DNA from: Trichomonas vaginalis G3
Taxonomy: Eukaryota > Parabasalia > Trichomonadida > Trichomonadidae
DNA: 64,000 bases
Direction: 5' to 3'
Assembly (NCBI RefSeq): GCF_026262505.1
Contig: NC_067205.1
Coordinates: 4,712,001-4,776,000, forward strand
Of the stretch, positions 38,481-45,285 are shown piece after piece. Position 1 is the stretch's first letter; each line of letters opens with the position of its first letter. The position numbers were made by a program, and so were the translations under genes. Below the pieces are notes generated by a model. The model was not told the origin of the DNA and ran no database searches. It worked only from the letters and a program-made list of their open reading frames with translations.

Positions 38481-39983
38481 AAAGGTACGGACAGTTTTTA
38501 ACCTTAAATTCTAAAAAATCAAGGGCATTTGTTAGCTTCACAACTCGTAATACCCTTTGAATATCACCAAGATTTTAGAGCAAGCAAAGCATTAGCATAC
38601 TCTTAAGAGAATGCAATGTTTGTTGCATGAACTAAACTTTGCAAAAAAGAACATATTTTGATTTTTTGCAACCTATCAATTTTCTCATCATTTGATCAGC
38701 CAAGATTACTAAAATTCGAAAACACTTATAACCCTATCGGAAAATCTCTACCATAAAAAATTAAATTTATAAAATATTTTTGAGACCGCGCTTTCTCTTT
38801 GAAAATCATGGGGATGAATCACATACAAATATATAATAAGTACGTAGAAAATGAAAAAAATCCGTCTTGCCAATTTTTAGAAACGGATTGCATTTCATCA
38901 AAAATCGACATTACCCAATAGTTGACTGGTAAATTAGCTGTTATCATAATTAACGGCATACAGTTATCAAATAAATATTAGTGCAAACGCACAACCAGCA
39001 ATTAAAATTCTGAATTTTTATTACTTGCAACTTGTTTTACTCCTACAAGAAGAAGATTACTTTTGAGTTACATAAAATTCAAGTAGTATCTTCGAAATAA
39101 TTGTATTTAATAAATATAAATATTTTATGTTTATTTTTTTCGGTAATCTATATGTTTTTGGATTTTGACCACAAATAGTTCTTCTTTAGTTAAGAAATTG
39201 TTAGTTTTTTTAAAATTAAATTTTGCATTCAAGAAATATCGACGTTTTTCAGGAACATAAAGAAATATTTTGCATCAACATCAATTATAAAACACATTCA
39301 TTTTTCCAAAAAAATCACAATTTTGGGATTTTGTAATAAAAATTGTATTTCTTCATTTTATTCTTCATTTTTTGAAATTTTTTTGGAATTTAAACTTAAA
39401 GCAAAGACAGATTTTTATATATGATTAGAGTATACTTGATGATTCGGTTATAATTTTATCTCTAAAAGTTATACATTCCTTTTAACAATGAGTATTTCGA
39501 TTCAATATCATGTATTCAAAGCATTTTTGAGCCTACTTTACTTAAGAAATCAGATTCAACACATTAGCATATTACGATAGGATTGCTATAAAACGATAAT
39601 ATCAATTTTTTAAAGAAATATTTTCTGATCTCGTTTTTCAAGCATAAATTTAGGATTTATTATTAGTTATTCACCATATGTTATTGAATTTCTGTAAAAA
39701 TAACTACTGATACTTCATTATTGTTAACAAATTGAAACAAAATTTCACAGAATCTTTTGAAGAATGATATATTTATGCATTACTCAAGCTACAAAAATGA
39801 TGCAGAGTATTAGCATATGCATTATTAACTTATATCTTCTAATTAAATTCTAGATTAATATATCACAAAATTGGCAAGACCAATTTTCTTCATACGACAC
39901 ATTTAGTATATATGGTATATATGCAATCTATGCTCTTGAGTATATGGCGTAAATCCGGTCAGAAAAAAAGTGTCTGTACCTTT
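38481..39983. mobile_element. Candidate 1.5 kb inverted-repeat element, non-autonomous
   Basis: AAAGGTACGGACAGTTTTT at 38481-38499 is matched in inverse orientation at 39965-39983, with two or three mismatches over 19 bases. Both ends are flanked by AAATAAAA (38473-38480 and 39984-39991), which would be an 8-base target duplication as in hAT-like elements; it is so A/T-rich that chance is possible. The inside has no coding frame. The right end lies 36 bases from the left end of Maverick C. Confidence 0.5.
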
Positions 39984-40019
39984 AAATAAAAATAATAATA
40001 ATAAAAAAAATAAAATAAA

Positions 40020-40678
40020 AGTTAGTATGGGTTAGTTGGGTACTGTGGCACTGCGCACCTACTTACCCATTATATGTGAATTTGACACTTTACAAAACCA
40101 CTAACGTATATTTTACAACACAAACGACAACATTAACTTAACCTTAAATATTTACAAAACCGCCAACCATTTCACCTCACTAACATTTTCACTAACGAAC
40201 TCACTAATGAAAAAATAAACGTTCTCATAAATTTTCTTCTATATCTTCATCGTCAATGTTAACTCTATTGTAGTCATACTTGAAGTCATAAAGTTTCTCA
40301 AGTTTTGAAATGCATAGTCTTGTTAACTTACCTTCATCATCATAAGTTTTTATAAAACTACCATGACAATCTTTATAAACAGTCAGTGTATAGTCAACTG
40401 GTCTAGGATGAAGTGTAAAGAACATGTTATACTCAGGAAGGAAGAATAAATGTTTAAATGTATGTTTGTTATATGTTTTGATTTGTATGAGTTGCTTTTG
40501 TTCTGTCATTTATATAAAAATAAAATAAAAAATAAAATAAAAAATAAACTTAAAAATTAATGATATCACCACCCTCACACGTATGAAAACATAGCACAAA
40601 AATAAATTTAGGTGAAGTGGTGAGATCTCACTTGGTTTTTTAACCTGTTGAATTCATTGCTTTATAACTCTCTTCCTT
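40020..40678 (+). repeat. Terminal inverted repeat of Maverick C, left arm
   Basis: Inverse of 60861-61519. It contains the terminal 20 bases, TTAGTGAG-type short repeats (about 40170-40225), the 94-residue gene on the minus strand and a GGTGAGATCTCAC palindrome (40619-40631). The inner boundary falls in the 3' end of the gene at 40654. Confidence 0.92.
40225..40509 (-). CDS. 94-aa protein of the terminal inverted repeat (element C, left)
   Basis: Identical in protein sequence to 61030-61314. Aromatic N-terminal half (FKHLFFLPEYNMFF), then VYKDCHGSFIKTYDDEGKLT and an acidic end. Transcribed outward, toward the element terminus. Unrecognised family; see the A copy at 646-930 for the diverged homologue. 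Confidence 0.75.
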   Translation of the reverse strand: MTEQKQLIQIKTYNKHTFKHLFFLPEYNMFFTLHPRPVDYTLTVYKDCHGSFIKTYDDEGKLTRLCISKLEKLYDFKYDYNRVNIDDEDIEENL

Positions 40679-41181
40679 GGTTTCTTTTTAGTTGCTTTCT
40701 TCACGTCTGTCTCCAACTTGACTGTCTTTCTTCTTCGGCCGTAATGATACCAGTTACTTCCACCAGTCAATGGGTCAAATGGTCTTTCGTAAGGGTTTCC
40801 ATACATTCCATAGGGACCATACGGAAGAACTACTGGTGGAGAAGAAACATTTTCTTTAGTTCCATCGACTCTATTTAAATGCATTGTTTCACCTTTCATC
40901 TGGTCATTAAAGTCTTTTGCGTGTTTTGCAAACTCATCGTCCTTTCCTAAAGCATTTTCTGACTCAGTCGCAACCAAATTGGATGCTTTATTTATGAGCC
41001 CTATTTTATTTAATCTTAACTTCTTTGCAACCCAGCCTCCAATCTTCCCTTTATTTGCATCTAATGTCTTTGAAACCCTTCCTCCACTCATTTTATTTAC
41101 TGCGTCATAAGCTCCAAGTGCTTTTGCTCCAAATGCTAATGCTTTTGTTCCCATTGCGCCTAAAGCTGCCCAAGCTACCAT
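40654..41181 (-). CDS. Gly/Ala-rich small virion-protein candidate, 175 aa (element C)
   Basis: Residues 1-50 are rich in Ala, Gly and hydrophobic residues (MVAWAALGAMGTKALAFGAK), suggesting an amphipathic membrane-active helix. A charged region follows, then a proline-tyrosine segment (PPVVLPYGPYGMYGNPYERP) and a very basic end (KKATKKKPRKRVIKQ). The general plan of lytic helix plus proline motif plus basic tail recalls small minor capsid proteins such as adenovirus protein VI, by analogy only. Its last codons lie in the terminal repeat. It ends a run of minus-strand genes 40654-42288 with abutting ends. Confidence 0.5.
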   Translation of the reverse strand: MVAWAALGAMGTKALAFGAKALGAYDAVNKMSGGRVSKTLDANKGKIGGWVAKKLRLNKIGLINKASNLVATESENALGKDDEFAKHAKDFNDQMKGETMHLNRVDGTKENVSSPPVVLPYGPYGMYGNPYERPFDPLTGGSNWYHYGRRRKTVKLETDVKKATKKKPRKRVIKQ

Positions 41182-41406
41182 TTACACCATATTAAAATCA
41201 TCTCTCTTCAATATTATCTCATAAAAGTTCTCATTACTGGAGAAAGTCAATGAAACATAAGCGTTCTCACGGGCTTCGCCCTCACCACTTTGCGGTCTAT
41301 CTAACTTCTTTCTTATCTCATCTATACGCTTCAAAATGTCTGAACAATTGCTAACATCTTCTACAACAGTTATTTCATCATGAATGACCTTCAAGAACAA
41401 GCTCAT
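41182..41406 (-). CDS. Unrecognised 74-aa protein (element C)
   Basis: MSLFLKVIHDEITVVEDVSN at the start, then an acidic-basic helix and NENFYEIILKRDDFNMV. It abuts both neighbours without spacers, suggesting co-transcription with the capsid-like genes. The sequence contains GGGCTTCGCCC (41271-41281), a very stable small hairpin. Function unknown. Confidence 0.5.
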   Translation of the reverse strand: MSLFLKVIHDEITVVEDVSNCSDILKRIDEIRKKLDRPQSGEGEARENAYVSLTFSSNENFYEIILKRDDFNMV

Positions 41407-42288
41407 TTAATATGCAATTAAAATCATTTCAATAATGAGTCCATCCTTTCCGTCTTTGGGTAGCACAACATCTTTCATTGAAGAAGGTTCGACAAGTCTT
41501 ATGTTAAACTTACTGACAAAGTTTGTTATACTATAATGCTTCGGCGGCGAATACATGTAGTTTGAAAGACATAATATGGATTCTTCAGCAAATTCACTTA
41601 TACTGGATTTTATAACAATGTTCTCACGAGACCAAATACCACCAATTGACAATCTTGTAAGCAATCCTGCTGAACCTTCTACTGTAAACGTCGATGGTAA
41701 CATTCCACGAAGGTCATCTATTGACATCGTTGAGTCACTGTATTTAAATATTTTCTTAAAGCAATCGTCATTATCTAACCATGCAATAGCTTTGAAGTTT
41801 TCATTCGAATATACATCTGCTTCATTAAATGTAAAACCTGACTTCTTTGCAGAGATGGCTTTAAAATCTATTGAGTTTGTTTCAAAATTATATGCTATGG
41901 TAACTTCTGAAGGTAATGGATGTCCTTCCGCAGTCAGTTGTTCTCTCACTACCGTTTGAAGCTTTGTATTAAAAACTTTCATGTCATCTCCTGTATCTAA
42001 GTTCACATACACAGCAACAGGAAAACTATCTTGCTTCTTTGTTTCATCATTATACCTCAAAAAATTAAAGTTCTTCAATAATATTGTTCTTCCTGCTGGA
42101 ATACTTCGAACCTGTCTGATTTCAATAGCTTTCTCACCTCCTACATACTCTACCCAGTGTCTTGGATATTCATAAGTATACTGACTTTCTTGAATTTTGG
42201 TTGGTTTCATCATAACATGTTCATAGTATATCTTTATACTCTTGTCAGTTAGACTCGGTGCTATGTTCTGAATATTTCTGACTTGCAT
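41407..42288 (-). CDS. Minor capsid (penton-like) protein candidate 1 (element C)
   Basis: The start is placed at MQVRNIQNIAPSLTDKSIKI (42288) because it leaves a 16-base divergent promoter to the ATPase start. 293 residues. YTYEYPRHWVEYVGGEKAIE followed by IRQVRSIPAGRTILL matches the P-x-x-W...KAI-x-IR pattern of the B proteins at 12589 and 19172. Predominantly beta-type sequence. Penton or minor capsid is inferred from family distribution and neighbours, not from a recognised profile. Confidence 0.55.
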   Translation of the reverse strand: MQVRNIQNIAPSLTDKSIKIYYEHVMMKPTKIQESQYTYEYPRHWVEYVGGEKAIEIRQVRSIPAGRTILLKNFNFLRYNDETKKQDSFPVAVYVNLDTGDDMKVFNTKLQTVVREQLTAEGHPLPSEVTIAYNFETNSIDFKAISAKKSGFTFNEADVYSNENFKAIAWLDNDDCFKKIFKYSDSTMSIDDLRGMLPSTFTVEGSAGLLTRLSIGGIWSRENIVIKSSISEFAEESILCLSNYMYSPPKHYSITNFVSKFNIRLVEPSSMKDVVLPKDGKDGLIIEMILIAY

Positions 42289-42304
42289 TTTTAATGGAGA
42301 TAAA
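42289..42304. promoter_or_regulatory. 16-bp divergent promoter between capsid-like and ATPase genes
   Basis: TTTTTAATGGAGATAAAA occupies the space between the two start codons (it overlaps the ends by a base or two). It contains GATAAAA and TTTTTA, the two halves of the element motif. Both genes must use overlapping promoters. Confidence 0.5.
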
Positions 42305-43192
42305 ATGAAGCATTTAATACATGACGTAGATGAAGACATGAATGAAACTACAGACAAACTTAACTCTTCTCTCATTCTTCCTTTCAGTAAGGACTATGAG
42401 TTCTGTTCAAATGGTGTGTATTTCTATTGTGGAAAGATGGGTTCAGGTAAGACATTTAACCTCATTCGTCATATACTCATAACAGAACGTTTAGGAAATG
42501 ACTCATATTATGACCAAATCATTATATCAGCAACTTCAGACTCTATGGATTCAACAGCGAAAACATTTATGTCAAAAGTTCAAGCCTCTGTCGTTAAAGT
42601 TCCAGACAGTGAACTCATTGAATTTCTTCAACGTTACATTCGACGTAAGAGGAAATATTATGCCATCGTTGAATTTATACAGTCAGGAATGCAAAAGACT
42701 TCTGAGGAGATGGAAAGAATTATTGACAAACACCACTTACGTCAATACTCAGGAGTTTACGATATGAAACGACTTACAAACTACATTCTGTCAAAACTTT
42801 CAAAATACCCCTTCAAAAAATATCCATCAAACACTTTATTAGTTTGTGACGACTTCGCTGGTAAAGGTTTAGTGTCAAAACCAGACTCACCATTAGCTAA
42901 CATCATTACTAAAGTCAGACATTACCATTTAACTGTAGCAATACTTATGCAAACATGGAGGTTTTTAGCTTTAAACATAAAACGTCTCATAACTGACTTC
43001 GTTATCTTTCAAGGTTTCTCACGTTATGATATTGAACTCATTTGGAAACAGTCAGATATAACATTACCTTTTGAAGAAATTTGGGAAGCATATAAGTCTC
43101 TCATCTCTCCTCGTTCATACCTTGAGATTCATATCATGACTAATACCATTAAAGTCAAAAATATTCCATGGGAACGACCAACATTGTTTTAA
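42305..43192 (+). CDS. A32/HerA-type DNA-packaging ATPase (element C)
   Basis: A 295-residue open frame. Walker A is FYCGKMGSGKTFNLIRH at about residues 42-58; Walker B is NTLLVCDDFAGKGLVS at about 178-193; a sensor-like segment VAILMQTWRFLALNIKRLIT follows. Such FtsK/HerA-superfamily ATPases translocate DNA into the viral shell and are one of the hallmark Polinton genes. Length is normal for the group. The homologue in B is at 26191-27100. Confidence 0.9.
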   Translation: MKHLIHDVDEDMNETTDKLNSSLILPFSKDYEFCSNGVYFYCGKMGSGKTFNLIRHILITERLGNDSYYDQIIISATSDSMDSTAKTFMSKVQASVVKVPDSELIEFLQRYIRRKRKYYAIVEFIQSGMQKTSEEMERIIDKHHLRQYSGVYDMKRLTNYILSKLSKYPFKKYPSNTLLVCDDFAGKGLVSKPDSPLANIITKVRHYHLTVAILMQTWRFLALNIKRLITDFVIFQGFSRYDIELIWKQSDITLPFEEIWEAYKSLISPRSYLEIHIMTNTIKVKNIPWERPTLF

Positions 43193-43226
43193 AGTTTAAC
43201 CTTCAATTGACTGATGGTAAACAAAT

Positions 43227-43589
43227 TCATGCATCTCTGTCGCCATTTCTGTTAATATTTTTGCTGTCATTCATATCATCCACTTCCCCATCCGTTAGCT
43301 TTTGAGGATATGCGTTAGAATAGCTGTTCTTAAATGAAGGCTTTTCACCTTTGAGAGCATAAACTCTATAACTTTCTGCATACTTTATGTTTGAACCTCC
43401 TGAGCCATCATTGACATAAATTTTTATAGGCTTCCACCCTTTGTTCATGTTCCTGCTTCTTCCCTTAGCTCTTTTGTTCAGTAGTTCTACATCTTTATAC
43501 ACAGCACCTGTCTCAGTGAATTCAACAATATTTTCATTCGTTAGCTTTACATTCAAACCCTTGTCGAGTATATTGTTCATTTCATACAT
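43227..43589 (-). CDS. Unrecognised 120-aa protein (element C)
   Basis: The start is set at MYEMNNILDKGLNVKLTNEN (43589), just behind the divergent leader; the longer open frame overlaps the opposite gene. Contains KGRSRNMNKGWKPIKIYVND and an acidic Asn/Asp-rich end. Function unknown. The leader (43590-43614) contains a TTTTTATTCTATATG run shared with the gene at 43615. Confidence 0.5.
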   Translation of the reverse strand: MYEMNNILDKGLNVKLTNENIVEFTETGAVYKDVELLNKRAKGRSRNMNKGWKPIKIYVNDGSGGSNIKYAESYRVYALKGEKPSFKNSYSNAYPQKLTDGEVDDMNDSKNINRNGDRDA

Positions 43590-43614
43590 ATAAAAGGTTT
43601 TTATTCTATATGAA

Positions 43615-44229
43615 ATGAGAAGCAAATCCATCTTAGCTGGTGCCGTTAATGTTCCAATTGAACCAACATCAAATGTTGACTCACGAACGACAAACAATAT
43701 TGTCATAAAGAACTATAGTTCAGAGTGTTTGAAAGAAAAAGAACCAGAACTTAAGTCGGTGAATTTAAACTCAGCTTCAAACGCTAACGCTACATCAGAT
43801 GTTAAGTTAGAGTATCCACCATTAGACCAAATTCTTTCAAGAGAAGCCAACGACAATCCTTACACAAATGTTCAAACAAATCCTTCAGATAACGTAGACC
43901 ATTACCTTCTTCAGTTATACCAAACAATTTTACTCAAAGACGATAAGAAGCTTTTGGTAAATCTTATAAGCAAGAACCAAATAATTCTAACAAAGGAGGA
44001 CCTTGAAAATGTTATCTCACGAATAACAGGGAAACAATGTGTCATTGACTATCTCGACCCTGAAATCGAATGCTGTGGTCAAACTCCACTATTCATGAAA
44101 ATAGGTAACATCCGCATCATTGAAACACCAGGAACTACAGGATTTGAGTTTAAGTATAAATATTCGAACGAGTATACAAAACTTTCAACAGAATATAAAC
44201 TTTGTTTGAAATATGTTTTAGTAAATTAA
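43615..44229 (+). CDS. Unrecognised 204-aa protein (element C)
   Basis: The N-terminal half is Asn/Ser/Thr-rich and probably unstructured (KSVNLNSASNANATSDVKLE). The C-terminal half is structured: a helical part (YLLQLYQTILLKDDKKLLVN), then KEDLENVISRITGKQCVIDY and a beta-type end. No family recognised. Two hairpins (44241-44255 and 44261-44273) lie between its stop and the convergent gene at 44290. Confidence 0.5.
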   Translation: MRSKSILAGAVNVPIEPTSNVDSRTTNNIVIKNYSSECLKEKEPELKSVNLNSASNANATSDVKLEYPPLDQILSREANDNPYTNVQTNPSDNVDHYLLQLYQTILLKDDKKLLVNLISKNQIILTKEDLENVISRITGKQCVIDYLDPEIECCGQTPLFMKIGNIRIIETPGTTGFEFKYKYSNEYTKLSTEYKLCLKYVLVN

Positions 44230-44240
44230 AGCAGTCAGGA

Positions 44241-44273
44241 GGGCTCTTTGAGCCCATCTTGGCGCTTTGCGCC
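44241..44273. terminator. Twin GC-rich hairpins between convergent genes
   Basis: GGGCTC-TTT-GAGCCC (44241-44255) and GGCGC-TTT-GCGCC (44261-44273) lie in the 60-base gap between two convergent genes. Their position and GC content in A/T-rich DNA suggest a two-way transcription end or processing signal. Confidence 0.5.
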
Positions 44274-44289
44274 GTCAGTCAAAAAAATT

Positions 44290-44532
44290 TCAAGTTAGCA
44301 ATTTGTAATATCTATCCAAAACTTCTTCAACAGTATCGAACTCATCTTCATAATGCAAACCTAATCTTATTGACTTGGTGCAGTTTTCACTAACACAATA
44401 TTTTTCTGTTCTCTTGACTGACATAACTAACTCATTTGTTTCATCAAACAGCAACAACCAAAGTTCATGACCTAATACATAACATTCATACTTTATATTT
44501 TTAGCTCTGAGTTCTCTTGTAAGCTGTTGCAT
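44290..44532 (-). CDS. Unrecognised 80-aa protein (element C)
   Basis: MQQLTRELRAKNIKYECYVL at the start, with LWLLLFDETNELVMSVKRTE and an acidic end. The start overlaps the end of the upstream gene by 40 bases. Function unknown. Confidence 0.45.
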   Translation of the reverse strand: MQQLTRELRAKNIKYECYVLGHELWLLLFDETNELVMSVKRTEKYCVSENCTKSIRLGLHYEDEFDTVEEVLDRYYKLLT

Positions 44533-45268
44533 TTAATATTTTCTAAAAAGTCAACTTCAACAGTCATTCGCACTGGTGCCTTCAGTTCTACAGGCTCTCC
44601 TTGAAAGTCAACAAGTCTGAATTGCATGTCTTTCAAATTATGAGGACTAATGCGAACCCATTTACCTAAATGAGTTGCTATGACAGGAACGTTTGGAATG
44701 AACATTGAATTGACTGCATAACAGAAGGATTTATATTCTACTGAACCTTTACTATTAACTCCTGAAATGCCTGTGACATTAGCTATTTTAGACTCAATGT
44801 ATAAACAATTACCATAACATACGTATGGAACAGATTTCATCTCAATCGTTTTGTCAACACTTTTCAAAGGAAATGTCATATGGTATGCTCCCAGAAGCAA
44901 TTGAACTCTATGACTCATTCGTGTTATCTTAAACTCCTTCGCATAACTGAACTTCAAAACTCCTGCAATAAGTTTAACATTCATTAAGTTTTCTTCGTTA
45001 TCCTTGTTTATTGTGTATTTATGAGAGCATTTAACACTCCAGCTAATGTTTCCATCTTATATTCTACATTATTGTGAAATCTTATTTCGTGCTTCTTTCC
45101 ATCTATTTCAATCTCCATGAAATCTGTTTCATCTGTTATAACGAATGAAGCGATAGTATTGAAGTCAACCATTCTGAATGCAAGCGCCTCATTCTGTAGA
45201 CCTAAGTTTGTTTGTAGCTTTACTGTCCCGTATTCGTTTGGGTCTGTACTTTGCAAATAGAACAACAT
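44493..45268 (-). pseudogene. Structural-protein candidate, orthologue of 29284-30110 (element C)
   Basis: Open parts start at MLFYLQSTDPNEYGTVKLQT (45268, beside a 17-base divergent leader) and at MNVKLIAGVLKFSYAKEFKI. Segments MEIEIDGKKHEIRFHNNVEY and FKITRMSHRVQLLLGAYHM correspond in order to those of the B gene. Beta-rich, with a C-terminal VRMTVEVDFLEN. It may be one gene with about one break, or two adjacent genes. A capsid-associated role is inferred from conservation with virion genes. Confidence 0.5.
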
Positions 45269-45285
45269 TTTATTCTCATTAAAAT
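45269..45285. promoter_or_regulatory. 17-bp divergent promoter before the fibre gene
   Basis: TTTATTCTCATTAAAAT separates the start codons of the minus-strand structural gene and the fibre gene. It contains TCATTA, which also fits the trichomonad initiator core (TCA+1YTW), and the T-run and A-run on either side match the other divergent leaders. Confidence 0.5.
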
